Positions 26,661 to 34,900 of a stretch of DNA of 64,000 nt are shown here, one piece after another. Under the pieces are notes generated by a model. That model made no database searches. It was given only the letters and a program-made list of their open reading frames with translations, and had not been told where the DNA came from. This DNA comes from Octadecabacter arcticus 238. Lineage in GTDB: Bacteria > Pseudomonadota > Alphaproteobacteria > Rhodobacterales > Rhodobacteraceae. The translations under genes and the position numbers were made by a program. The first letter of the stretch is position 1. Every line of letters starts with the position of its first letter. The stretch is taken from positions 4,711,501-4,775,500 of the forward strand of contig NC_020908.1 of assembly GCF_000155735.2 (NCBI RefSeq). Reading direction: 5' to 3'.

Positions 26661-27253
26661 ATGACAAAACCTACCTTTAGCACGCTCAACCGGCGTAGTT
26701 TTTTGGCGTCATCCGCTGCCGCCATCGGCACAGGCGCTGTCGCAAAAACTGAGAATACGACTGAGATTGAGAGCGACATCTCACAGACGATCATCCGGAA
26801 TGTGTCGAGTTTTCGGACACTTGACTGGCAGCCATACTTTAACAACCTGAACGGCGGCGCGATCCTCGTTGATATCCAGTCGCGTGCGCTGCACTACTGG
26901 AATTCAGACCAAACGGTCTACAAACTATACCCAACGTCTGTACCGCTAACCGCTGACCTGCCCCAAAGGGCCGCACAGAAGTCGTGCGTAAGGTCGAAGG
27001 ACCAAGCTGGCGCCTGACGCCGTCAATGCTCGAGAGAAACCCCGAATGGCCTGAATTTGTTGGCCCTGGCCCGGATAACCCGCTTGGAACGCATGCACTC
27101 TATTTGTCTTGGACCTACTACCGGATTCATGGAACCCACGACACGCGCAAAATCGGACGTCGTTCATCTAACGGCTGCATTGGCCTCTATAATGAGCACA
27201 TTTCCGAACTCTTCAGAATGACAGATGTTGGCACGCAAGTGTTGCTGATTTGA
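26661..27253 (+). pseudogene. L,D-transpeptidase (YkuD), frameshifted
   Basis: The N-terminal part has a twin-arginine-like signal (LNRRSFLASSAAAIG) and the start of a YkuD domain (GAILVDIQSRALHYW, then YKLYPTSVPLT). The frame then loses register in a G run at about 26968-26970. The rest (RTEVVRKVEGPSW, GTHALYLSWTYYRIHGT and the catalytic SSNGCIGLYNEHI) continues in another frame to the stop at 27253. One missing G would restore a protein of about 197 residues. The start at 26661 has GGGGGAG before it. This could be a true pseudogene or a homopolymer sequencing error. Confidence 0.85.
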
Positions 27254-27402
27254 CGACATCGCGCCGAAGTTGTGGCGATCGGACTACTTATATCTTTGCA
27301 ATGGGTGTGTATTCGTGGTTTGGCAAGTGAAGAGGGAAGACTTGGGTGCCCATAGCTTACACCTCACTAATTTTGCCGCGGGCAATAACTTGGAGAAATA
27401 AA

Positions 27403-27594
27403 ATGAAAAAATTCGCACTTGCTGCTGCATTCGCTGGCGCTGCTTCTACTGCTTTTGCCGGTAACGTTTCTGAGCCAATCATGGAAATGGCGCCCGTTGT
27501 CGTTATGGAAGAGACCGCTGGTTCTTCTTCTTCCGCAGGCCTGATCATTCCACTGATCTTGGTAGTTTTGATTGCTGCTGCTTTGGCTGACTAA
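27403..27594 (+). CDS. Small secreted/membrane protein, copy A (63 residues)
   Basis: The protein has a signal peptide (MKKFALAAAFAGAASTAFAG), a short acidic/proline middle, and a C-terminal hydrophobic stretch preceded by a run of serines (SSSSAGLIIPLILVVLIAA) ending in AD. It would be a single-span, mostly periplasmic peptide. I know no function. GGAGAAATAAA gives its ribosome-binding site. A near-identical paralogue is at 30010-30201. Its own terminator now lies at 28173, because an IS200/IS605 element has landed between the stop codon and that terminator. Confidence 0.8.
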   Translation: MKKFALAAAFAGAASTAFAGNVSEPIMEMAPVVVMEETAGSSSSAGLIIPLILVVLIAAALAD

Positions 27595-27673
27595 GCCTTA
27601 CACTGCTTTTACTTTCCACAAACGGGATTAAAGCCACCGGCTTCCAGCCGGTCCGCTTTAGCGTAATGTACTA

Positions 27674-27740
27674 TAATCTTCCCTCTCATTTTTAAGACCC
27701 CGCGAAGCGGTAAGGGTCTTAAAAATGAGAGGGAAGATTA
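27674..27740 (+). promoter_or_regulatory. 27-bp perfect stem-loop masking the tnpA ribosome-binding site
   Basis: Bases 27674-27700 are perfectly complementary to 27714-27740, with a 13-base loop. The right arm contains the likely ribosome-binding site AGAGGGAAG and ends on the first base of the tnpA start codon. In Salmonella IS200 a comparable 5' structure blocks read-through transcription and translation of tnpA; the same role is inferred here. Copy 2 has the identical structure at 55822-55888. Confidence 0.85.
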
Positions 27741-28159
27741 TGATCTATTCCACAGGAAGCCATACCAAATTTTATCACCGATTTCACGTCGTCTGGACAA
27801 CAAAATACCGATACAAAGTTATGCGCGGAGAGATGCGTGAGCGTATCCGTGAAATCATTATCCAAACATGCCAAGAACTTGGCGTGCATATTGAGAAGGG
27901 CGTATTGTCGACCGATCACGTCCACATGTTCATATCGGTCCCGCCTCAGATAGCTTTGTCAAAGGTGATGATGCGGATCAAGGGACGCTCGTCTTATAAG
28001 ATACAGCGCGAGTTTCCCGAACTGCGCAAACGGTACTGGGGCCAGCGGTTTTGGGCTCGCGGATTTTTCTCAACAACCAGCGGCAATGTCACTGACGCTG
28101 TCATACTTCAGTATCTTGAATTACATTCAAAAAGGGAACCTACCGGCGTCAGCCGGTAG
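27740..28159 (+). CDS. tnpA: IS200/IS605 transposase TnpA (Y1 HUH), copy 1
   Basis: The 139-residue protein has the HUH metal-binding motif in STDHVHMFISV and a candidate catalytic Tyr in AVILQYLELH. The N-terminal HVVWTTKYRYKVM is typical of the family. The start at 27740 is preferred over the ATG at 27725 because AGAGGGAAG is correctly spaced before it. The C-terminal codons read into the right-end hairpin of the element, a common compact arrangement. It is intact. Confidence 0.92.
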   Translation: MIYSTGSHTKFYHRFHVVWTTKYRYKVMRGEMRERIREIIIQTCQELGVHIEKGVLSTDHVHMFISVPPQIALSKVMMRIKGRSSYKIQREFPELRKRYWGQRFWARGFFSTTSGNVTDAVILQYLELHSKREPTGVSR

Positions 28160-28172
28160 TCGTTCAGTATGC

Positions 28173-28204
28173 AAAAGGCCGCTCCTTCGGGGGCGGCCTT
28201 TTTG
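28173..28204 (+). terminator. Rho-independent terminator of small gene A
   Basis: AAAAGGCCGC pairs with GCGGCCTTTTT around a short loop, followed by a T run. The same hairpin follows copy B at 30225-30256. It is separated from copy A by the 555-bp IS200/IS605 element. Confidence 0.85.
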
Positions 28205-28319
28205 TTTTTGAGAGGTGTTTTAGGGCCGCGGCATTTGTGCCCATAGCGCATCGGCTTCCAAAATGGACCGGCGTTGCTTGGCTTCGGATTTGCCTTTGGG
28301 CCGATTTCATGGTTTTTTG
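28205..28319. other. Spacer between duplicated small gene and IS66 element, possible gene remnant
   Basis: About 115 bp with no intact gene. On the minus strand a short frame ends at 28220-28222 (KSEAKQRRSILEADALWAQM before the stop region), open for some 28 codons but with an upstream stop. It may be the tail of a deleted gene; I do not recognise it. Confidence 0.3.
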
Positions 28320-29924
28320 GTAACTCCCAAGGACCCCATCGGATATCGGGTTTTGTGTTGCCCTTGCGACGTTAGAGCCGAGCGATGATCTGTTGTGGTG
28401 ATAGGGTGAGTGTTTCGAGGATATTGCCCCCGTGTTTTCTGACCGTCGAGATGACGGATCTGATGTCAGCGAAGACCTGCGCGCCCTCGAGGGTGCGGAA
28501 AGTTCCCGAGATTTTCATGCGCAACTTCATCATGCGCAGGTCCCGTTCGGCCTGATTGTTGGTGAAGGGAACTGTGAAGTCCGTAAGGAACCTTAGGACG
28601 TCATCACGGTAGTCGCGCAAGCGGACCAGAAGGTTATGGCCTGGCCGCCTGGCTTTTCGGCCTCGCGCACCAGTGCGTCTAGCCAGTGGGTCTTGTCGCT
28701 CATGGAAGGCGAGGCCCTCGGTGAGGATCGCCATGTATTTGGTGAGGATGCCGTGGTGAACCGACGTGGGGAGTTCGGTCTCGCCTCGCCCCTGAGCCGC
28801 GCACTTGAGCTGATTGGCGCTGTTGAGCAGCACGCTCATCGCGCACGCCCACGGCTCCTTTTCGATTTCTTCGATGGCCTTGAGTTCCCGTAAATGATGC
28901 GCCCCGCACAGGGCGTGCGCGTCCACCCCACTCATATGGGCGTAATAGGACTTCCAGTGGTCATGAACAATTGTCCCGCCGGTCAGGAAGGATGGAACAG
29001 CACCGCGCTTGGTGCTGATGCGATAATGCGTGAAGGCGAGATCGCTGATTGAGTGCAGCCAGTGCAGCTTACCATCAACACGAAGTCCGGTCTCATCCAG
29101 ATGCCGAACGCCGCCTTCATTGAGCCGGGCCAGAATGTGTTCGACGACGCCACCCAAGGTACGCGCTGTGCCGTTCACCCAGTTGGTCACGCTGGCCGCG
29201 CATAGGCTGGTGGCACCAAACAAATCACGCAGGAGTTGGCAGACCCGATCCTCGGGGATCAGCTGCTGAACATTGCAGTAGACCGCCGCCGCCCGAATGC
29301 GCTTACCGTATTGCACGTGTGCATTCACGCCATCGGGAAAGGTGGCTGTCGTCGTGGCTCGGCAATGGTCACAACAATAAATCGCTGCCTGATGCTCTGT
29401 GACCTCCAGACGCGGCACCGGTATGTCATAAACCTGACGCCTCTCCACCGCCTTGATCATCCCAGCCGTCAAGCCATGCTGACAGGTGCCACAGGCCTCA
29501 GCCTCATGTCGCTCCACAAAGTCAGGCGTTGCTGTCTGACGTAGGGTGTCGCCTCGGTGGCCAACTTAACCACCACTTTTCTTACCGGACTTACCACGCA
29601 GGCTACGCGGTACCGGCTTCTTCAACCCATCACTCGAAGGCGGCTTGCTGCTATTACTGCTGTTCTTGGCCAACTGACGCCGCAGATCCGCATTCTCTTG
29701 CGCCATGCTCGCCAACGCGGCTTCCAACTCGGCGATCCTGCGCAGAGCCGTGGCGAGGAGTTGTTCAAGAGAAGTAACTTGGTCCATTCCACCAATGATT
29801 CAGAGAAATCGTCACAGCGCCACAAAATTCAGACCACAACAGAAAATTCATGCGCCTAATGGTCAAGGAGACTCACATCTAAACTGACAAAAACCCGTTA
29901 TCGGCTGGGGTGCTTGGGAGTTAC
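28320..29924 (-). mobile_element. IS66-family element (1605 bp, 8-bp target duplication)
   Basis: The ends are long imperfect inverted repeats starting GTAACTCCCAAG on both sides and similar over about 35 bp. They are flanked by an exact 8-bp duplication GTTTTTTG at 28312-28319 and 29925-29932, the length usual for IS66. Only a tnpC-like gene is present; tnpA and tnpB are missing, as in the ISBst12-type subgroup. The transposase frame has a premature stop. Confidence 0.95.
28372..29787 (-). pseudogene. IS66 transposase with an in-frame stop codon
   Basis: The N-terminal piece (29566-29787) is a leucine-rich coiled coil followed by the hallmark KNSSNSSKPPSSDG. A TAA at 29566-29568 interrupts the frame. 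The same frame then continues GHRGDTLRQTATPDFVERHE through the zinc-binding CGTCQHG and CCDHC and the catalytic core (HLDETGLRVDG, HDHWKSYY, NNQAERDLRMMK). Both parts are in one frame, so a single C-to-T change turning CAA (Gln) to TAA explains it. Restored length is about 471 residues. The element is probably non-autonomous now. Confidence 0.9.
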
Positions 29925-30009
29925 GTTTTTTGTTAACTGAGGACCAAATTAAGCGTCCATTGCTATCACCTCATCGTCTCCGCCGTGGGCCATCAACTGG
30001 AGAAATAAA

Positions 30010-30201
30010 ATGAAAAAATTCGCACTTGCCGCTGCATTTGTTGGCGCCGCTTCTACTGCTTTCGCGGGCAACATCACACCACCCGTCATTGAAATGACAC
30101 CACCACAGATCATCGAACCAACAGCTGCTGGTTCTTCTTCCGCAGGCTTGATCATTCCACTGATCTTGGTCGTTTTGATTGCTGCTGCTTTGGCTGACTA
30201 A
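30010..30201 (+). CDS. Small secreted/membrane protein, copy B (63 residues)
   Basis: This is the paralogue of 27403-27594. The signal peptide and the entire C-terminal half (from GSSSAGLIIPLILVV to the end) are nearly identical, and only the middle proline/acidic segment (PPVIEMTPPQIIEPTA) differs. The same upstream TGGAGAAATAAAATG and downstream terminator are duplicated. It lies directly beside hemH, which is convergent with it. Conservation of the ends with a variable middle suggests selection on secretion and membrane anchoring. Function unknown. Confidence 0.8.
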   Translation: MKKFALAAAFVGAASTAFAGNITPPVIEMTPPQIIEPTAAGSSSAGLIIPLILVVLIAAALAD

Positions 30202-30223
30202 GCCTTACACTTCAGTTTCAATG

Positions 30224-30256
30224 CAAAAGGCCGCTCCTTTGGGGGCGGCCTTTTTG
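30224..30256 (+). terminator. Rho-independent terminator of small gene B
   Basis: AAAAGGCCGC and GCGGCCTTTTT form a strong hairpin followed by TTTTTGTTT. It is nearly identical to the one at 28173-28204, part of the same duplicated unit. It lies just before the end of the convergent hemH gene. Confidence 0.88.
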
Positions 30257-30288
30257 TTTGTGGGTGACGTTTCAACAGGCGCTTCGAC

Positions 30289-31356
30289 CTAGTCGATCCA
30301 GCCCTGCAAGTTGCGCCGAACGATGCCTGACAGCGCATCAATGTGTGCCGGGCTATCATTTAGGCATGGAATGTACGTGAAGTGTTCGCCACCTGCATGC
30401 TCAAAGCTCTCTTTGATCTCTTCGTTGATTTCTTCCAAGGTTTCGATGCAGTCGGCGGAAAACGCAGGCGCGCAGACGGCGATGTTTGTTCGACCTTTTT
30501 CTGCCAATCGCGCGACTTCTTCGACAGTGTAGGGCTGTAGCCATTTTTCAGGACCGAATCGGCTTTGGAATGTGGTGATAATCTGGCTGTCGTCCCAACC
30601 CAGCCGCTCTTTTAGCAGGCGTGTCGTTTTCTGACATTGGCAATGATAAGGATCACCCTCGCGCAGGTACCTCTCCGGAACGCCGTGGTACGAACAGACC
30701 AAGACATCGGGCTTTGTGTCAGCTTTTGCGTATGCTGTCTCAATCGATTGCGCGAGCGCGTCGATATAGGCGTCATCTTCAAAATATGGCTCAACGATAC
30801 GCGCGATGGGCTGCCATTTTTCTTTCATCAGGACGCGAAAGAACTGATCATTGGCCGTGGCAGACGTTGCGCCGGCATAATGCGGATATAGCGGGAAAAA
30901 GAGGATCTTTTGGCATCCAGCCGCGATCATCTCTTTGACCTTAACTTCTGTCGATGGGTTGCCGTAACGCATGCAGAAATCGACGATCACATCTTCGCCG
31001 TACACGGCTTTCAATTGGTCCTTCATGGCCGCTGTTTGCTGTTTGGTAATTGTCAAAAGCGGGCTTTCGTCGGCGTCTTCGTTCCAGATGCTTCTATAGG
31101 CAGCACCACTGGTAAAGGGACGTTTCGTCAAGATCACCAGTTGTAACAGTGGCTGCCAAACCCATGCAGAATAGTCCACAACGCGCTTATCGCTCAGGAA
31201 TTCACCTAAGTAGCGCCGCATGGACCAATAGTCTGTCCCATCCGGTGTGCCTAGGTTTGCCAGCAGGACGCCAACTTTTGCAGGCATCATCTTTGGGTGG
31301 TCGGCGGGCGCATGTGCTGGACATTGCGCAGCATCAATAGATTTGACGTCAGACAT
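30289..31356 (-). CDS. hemH: Ferrochelatase
   Basis: The 355-residue protein contains the ferrochelatase features GVLLANLGTPDG, LFFPLYPHYAGATSA, the catalytic His in CSYHGVPERYL, and the C-terminal acidic segment NIAVCAPAFSADCIETLEEI. It inserts Fe2+ into protoporphyrin IX, the last step of protohaem synthesis. The frame is open to 31419, but 31356 (MSDVKSIDAAQ) follows GGGGTAG and fits the family. The cysteines in the segment DPYHCQCQKT may relate to the cluster found in some members; this is not certain. Confidence 0.94.
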   Translation of the reverse strand: MSDVKSIDAAQCPAHAPADHPKMMPAKVGVLLANLGTPDGTDYWSMRRYLGEFLSDKRVVDYSAWVWQPLLQLVILTKRPFTSGAAYRSIWNEDADESPLLTITKQQTAAMKDQLKAVYGEDVIVDFCMRYGNPSTEVKVKEMIAAGCQKILFFPLYPHYAGATSATANDQFFRVLMKEKWQPIARIVEPYFEDDAYIDALAQSIETAYAKADTKPDVLVCSYHGVPERYLREGDPYHCQCQKTTRLLKERLGWDDSQIITTFQSRFGPEKWLQPYTVEEVARLAEKGRTNIAVCAPAFSADCIETLEEINEEIKESFEHAGGEHFTYIPCLNDSPAHIDALSGIVRRNLQGWID

Positions 31357-31415
31357 TAGGCTACCCCGTTTTCGTATATATTTATTAATCTCGTCTATCG
31401 GTTTTACGGGGACCG

Positions 31416-32237
31416 TCAATCATTGGACCGATCAAGCGGTGTTTCTTGGGTGCCCAGCGCGTCCGAAAGACGATGAGTTGCAGACCCGGGTCGTAGGGGT
31501 TGTTGCTGACTATCGGCAGGGGCCCAACCCGTCAGCGTCGCAATTTCAAATGTTGCAGGGATGCGACCGTCGTCCATTTTGAATGTCTCATCGTATCGCG
31601 ACATCGCTTGGGCGAATATCTTACGGCGAGTGGGCATGCGTTGGCGCTGTTGCATCGCGTTGCCCTCACCCATGGCCCGAAGATCACGCATCAAGTGAAT
31701 CGGGGAGTCGTAGGTCACTGTCAGTGGCATCATATCCGCGACGGGTAGGGCGAAACTGGCCCGTTGCAGCAACCCGCCAAGATCGCGAACTTCGCCCATT
31801 GGTAGGATTCGTGGTGACAAGCCGCCCGTTTGTGCGACCTCCGCTTCAGCCAAGACGCTGCGTAATTCATGCAGGGTTTGACCGGCAAATAAGGTCGCAA
31901 TCAACAGTCCATCGGGTTTCAGCGCACGGCGGCATTGCACCAACTGACCGATAGGGTCGTCTGCCCAATGCAGTGAAAGCGCGTGGATAATCAGATCATG
32001 TGATGTTTCATGAAGATCGAGCGTTTCAGTGTCTTCCACGATTGTAGCGCTGGGCATCCATTCGGCCCAAGCATTCGGAAAACCAGTCACAACCGCCGGC
32101 GCTGTAAAGGTTCTGTTAACCTCAATAAGTCTTTCATGAACGTCATCGGCCGCTGTCGCTTGCAAAAACATTGCATCGGCGCGGGCGCGATTGCGCTGCA
32201 GTGCGGCTCGGTCAGTGAGACGAGGTGGCATATCCAT
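31416..32237 (-). CDS. SAM-dependent methyltransferase, BioC/NDUFAF5-like
   Basis: The product is about 273 residues. The N-terminus LTDRAALQRNRARADAMFLQ is typical of alphaproteobacterial relatives of human NDUFAF5. It continues with a class I methyltransferase core (HDLIIHALSLHWADDPIGQL and LKPDGLLIATLFAGQTL). NDUFAF5 hydroxylates a complex I subunit and BioC methylates malonyl-ACP, so the true role is open. The SAM-binding glycine motif is weak. The start is uncertain (32246, 32237 or 32231). Upstream it is divergent from comF with almost no gap. Confidence 0.75.
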   Translation of the reverse strand: MDMPPRLTDRAALQRNRARADAMFLQATAADDVHERLIEVNRTFTAPAVVTGFPNAWAEWMPSATIVEDTETLDLHETSHDLIIHALSLHWADDPIGQLVQCRRALKPDGLLIATLFAGQTLHELRSVLAEAEVAQTGGLSPRILPMGEVRDLGGLLQRASFALPVADMMPLTVTYDSPIHLMRDLRAMGEGNAMQQRQRMPTRRKIFAQAMSRYDETFKMDDGRIPATFEIATLTGWAPADSQQQPLRPGSATHRLSDALGTQETPLDRSND

Positions 32238-32265
32238 GCCCACCATGTAGGAGAAATCAGCGATA

Positions 32266-32985
32266 ATGCAAAGCCTGATCAAAATTTTCTATCCGTCGCA
32301 ATGCGTCATGTGCGAGGCCCGCACCGAGGTTGATTTTGCGTTGTGTGGACCGTGTTGGGCGGAAACTCCGTTCATTGACGGGCTGTGTTGTGACGGATGT
32401 GGGTCGCCATTGCCCGGGCAAGGGGAGCCCGAGGCAGGTATTTTGTGTGACGACTGCATGGTCGTTGCGCGTCCGTGGTCGAAGGGCCGCGCTGCGATGA
32501 TCTATAAAGAAAAAGCGCGACGGCTGGTTTTGTCGCTCAAACACGGGGACCGGACCGATTTGACTCGTGCAGCCGGTCCTTGGCTGGCGCGGGCTGCGAA
32601 GCCGCTTATCACAGTTGAAACGCTTATTGTTCCTGTACCGTTGCATCGCTTTCGCCTGCTTAGACGCAAATTCAATCAGGCTGCATTGCTCGCCGGTCAA
32701 GCCGCGGCGGTTGCGGGTGTGCAATATTGCCCTGATGCCTTGATTCGCCGCAAAAAAACGGCCCCGCTTGAGGGTCACACCCGCGATCAGCGGTTTGAAG
32801 CCCTAAGCGGCGCAATTGTCCCAAATCCGAAACGCATGGCACTGCTTAACGGGCGAAAGGTGCTTTTAATTGATGATGTTATGACGTCTGGCGCTACTTT
32901 CGCCGCCGCGACTGAGGCCTGTTACAGCGCTGGTGTGGATGACGTTTGCGTGCTGGCACTGGCCCGCGTCGTTAAGGATGCCTAG
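32266..32985 (+). CDS. comF: ComF family phosphoribosyltransferase-like protein
   Basis: The 239-residue protein has N-terminal cysteine pairs of a zinc-ribbon (CVMCEARTEV, CGPCW, CCDGCG) and a phosphoribosyltransferase domain. The PRPP-binding loop is KVLLIDDVMTSGATFAAA near residue 205. ComF proteins assist DNA uptake in naturally competent bacteria by handling incoming single strands; in roseobacters the role is unproven. The start overlaps the upstream region of the divergent methyltransferase. grxC follows 30 bp later. Confidence 0.9.
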   Translation: MQSLIKIFYPSQCVMCEARTEVDFALCGPCWAETPFIDGLCCDGCGSPLPGQGEPEAGILCDDCMVVARPWSKGRAAMIYKEKARRLVLSLKHGDRTDLTRAAGPWLARAAKPLITVETLIVPVPLHRFRLLRRKFNQAALLAGQAAAVAGVQYCPDALIRRKKTAPLEGHTRDQRFEALSGAIVPNPKRMALLNGRKVLLIDDVMTSGATFAAATEACYSAGVDDVCVLALARVVKDA

Positions 32986-33015
32986 ATAGGGGTGAACAGA
33001 TAAAGGATGACCCCA

Positions 33016-33273
33016 ATGGCTACCGTCGAAATTTATACCACACCGATCTGTGGCTTTTGCCACCGCGCCAAGCACTTGCTGTCGTCAAAAGGTGTCAGTT
33101 ATTCTGAGGTTAATGTAATGTTGCACCCGTCGCGCCGCGCTGAAATGACCCAACGCGCGAATGGTGGTCGGACGGTGCCGCAAATTTTTATCGGTGGAGA
33201 ACATATCGGTGGTAGTGATGAACTGTCTGCGTTGGAACGCGCGGGTAAGCTCGACACGCTTTTGAAAGCGTGA
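33016..33273 (+). CDS. grxC: Glutaredoxin 3
   Basis: The 85-residue protein has the CxxC active site in TTPICGFCHRAKHLL (Cys at about 11 and 14), the cis-Pro TVPQIFIGGEHIGG and the GSDEL glutathione-binding end. It reduces disulfides using glutathione. The start at 33016 is preferred over the in-frame ATG at 33007 because AAAGGA is correctly placed. The stop overlaps the GTG start of the amidase gene (GTGA). Confidence 0.94.
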   Translation: MATVEIYTTPICGFCHRAKHLLSSKGVSYSEVNVMLHPSRRAEMTQRANGGRTVPQIFIGGEHIGGSDELSALERAGKLDTLLKA

Positions 33274-34097
33274 AGGCAGCCCTGCTTCAGCTGACATCGT
33301 CTGACGATCCGACGGAGAATCTGACGGTTGTCCGGGGAATGATCGCTGATGCTGCTGGGTTAGGGGCGACGCTTATCTGCACGCCGGAAGTGATCAATTG
33401 CGTCAGCATGGACCGTACCCATCAGGCTGAGGTTCTGTGCCATCAAGATGATGACCCCACGCTTATCACATTGAAATTAAAGGCAAAGGCCCATGGTATT
33501 TGGCTGTCGATTGGATCGCTCGCCCTCAAAGGCGGGGCGGACGGGCGATTTGTGAACCGATCCTTCCTGATCAATCCAAACGGTCAAATCGTGGCGACCT
33601 ACGACAAAATCCATATGTTTGATGTGCAGGTAAGTGAGGCAGAAACCTACAACGAGTCGTCTGGTTACGCCCCGGGGGATCAAGCGGTTGTGGCAGACGC
33701 GGGTTTTGCCAAAGTCGGTCTGAGCATTTGTTATGATCTGCGGTTCCCGCATCTGTACAGGACACTTGCCAAAGCAGGGGCCGATATTCTGTTGGTGCCG
33801 TCGGCGTTTTCGCCCGTAACTGGCGCTTCGCACTGGGAAACCCTCCTGAGGGCCCGCGCGATTGAAACGGGCTGTTTTGTGCTGGCTGCCGCCCAAACGG
33901 GCACCCACACCGCGCGTGCTGGCAAAGCGCGAAAAACCTACGGTCACTCGCTCGCGGTATCACCTTGGGGCGCGGTTCTGGCCGATGCAGGGACCGAGCC
34001 AGGTGTCACGCTCGTTGATTTTGACACTGATGACGTATCTAAAGCGCGCAAGCGTATTCCTGCGCTGGCTCACGACAGACCGTTTGGTGACCCCTAA
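33270..34097 (+). CDS. Nitrilase-superfamily carbon-nitrogen hydrolase (omega-amidase/Nit type)
   Basis: The 275-residue protein has the Glu-Lys-Cys catalytic set of the nitrilase fold: Glu in ICTPEVIN, Lys in YDKIHMFDV, and Cys in GLSICYDLRFPHLYR. The sequence around the Cys matches the Nit1/Nit2 branch, which removes amide groups from deaminated glutathione or alpha-ketoglutaramate. That would suit a neighbour of glutaredoxin, but the link is inference. The start is GTG. It is co-oriented and overlapping with grxC; a MarR gene follows after 4 bp. Confidence 0.88.
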   Translation: MKAALLQLTSSDDPTENLTVVRGMIADAAGLGATLICTPEVINCVSMDRTHQAEVLCHQDDDPTLITLKLKAKAHGIWLSIGSLALKGGADGRFVNRSFLINPNGQIVATYDKIHMFDVQVSEAETYNESSGYAPGDQAVVADAGFAKVGLSICYDLRFPHLYRTLAKAGADILLVPSAFSPVTGASHWETLLRARAIETGCFVLAAAQTGTHTARAGKARKTYGHSLAVSPWGAVLADAGTEPGVTLVDFDTDDVSKARKRIPALAHDRPFGDP

Positions 34098-34101
34098 TCC
34101 A

Positions 34102-34545
34102 ATGAATCAGCAGACCGACAGCCTCGCAGTTGCCTTGTTTAGTGAAATCCTCACTGTGGACCAACTTGCACGTAATACTGTCGCCAAGGCGCTGCCTAAG
34201 GGGATGGAGCTGTCGCATTTTTCCGTTCTCAATCATCTTGCTCGCGCCCTGATTGAAAAAACACCAGCACAATTGGCACTGACGTTTCATCTGACTCGTG
34301 GGGCGATGACGAACACTCTGCGCAAGCTTGAAAATTCTGGCTACGTGCACATTCGACCTGACTGGGAAGACGCGCGGCGCAAGTTGGTAACGATCAGTCC
34401 GGCGGGTCTGAGCGCCCGGGATGCAGCCATGGCTGCCATCGCACCGATCATTGCACGGGCCGTCGACAAGGTTGGATATGAAACTGTCCGTCCGATCCTG
34501 CCCGTCATGCGGGAATTACGGATCAAGTTGAGCCAAGAGGAATGA
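34102..34545 (+). CDS. MarR family transcriptional regulator
   Basis: The 147-residue protein has a winged helix-turn-helix: ALIEKTPAQLALTFHLTRGA for the recognition region, then MTNTLRKLENSGYVHIRPDWEDARRK-type wing (only parts quoted). MarR proteins respond to small aromatic ligands or oxidation. The downstream GNAT gene starts within its stop (ATGA), so the two are co-transcribed. The start at 34102 is the first Met that fits the family; the upstream open frame is antiparallel coding of the amidase. Confidence 0.85.
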   Translation: MNQQTDSLAVALFSEILTVDQLARNTVAKALPKGMELSHFSVLNHLARALIEKTPAQLALTFHLTRGAMTNTLRKLENSGYVHIRPDWEDARRKLVTISPAGLSARDAAMAAIAPIIARAVDKVGYETVRPILPVMRELRIKLSQEE

Positions 34546-34900
34546 GCCTTCGCTCCCTCGCGATGCGCAGCGAACTGCTTACGTTGTCGGGGATATCCCA
34601 CCTTACAGAGCACGACGGTTATTTCGTTCAATCGACCCCGACGGAACCGGATTTCTGGATGGGCAATCAGTTGATCATGTCCGATGTAATTCTGTCCGCA
34701 CCCGAGACGTTTTCGACTTTTGAGAAGCATTTTCCCGACGCGTCCAATCGGTCAGTGGTTTGGGACATTCCAAATCTTGACCCATTGAAGATGCATGGGG
34801 TTGGCGATCTCGGTTACACGCTAGACGTGTTTGATAGGATGACCTTGCAGGGTTCATTGCCCGATGCTGTGATGCCAGACGGTATGTCGGTGCGGCCTTA

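Larger units (their letters stand above)
27613..28167 (+). mobile_element. IS200/IS605-family element, copy 1 (555 bp)
   Basis: The element is defined by comparison with a second copy at 55761-57404. It begins directly after TTTAC and ends at GTTCAG, without target duplication, as expected for HUH single-strand transposition. Sub-terminal hairpins lie near each end (ACCGGC/GCCGGT at 27636-27652 and CTACCGGC/GCCGGTAG at 28139-28158). It holds one tnpA gene and no tnpB. Insertion after TTAC resembles IS608 of this family. Confidence 0.93.

Noticed and set aside
27403..27594. Small secreted peptide as a type I toxin
   Set aside because: It has a cleavable-looking signal peptide, is duplicated with its own terminator and has no antisense RNA signature that I can see; evidence is insufficient.
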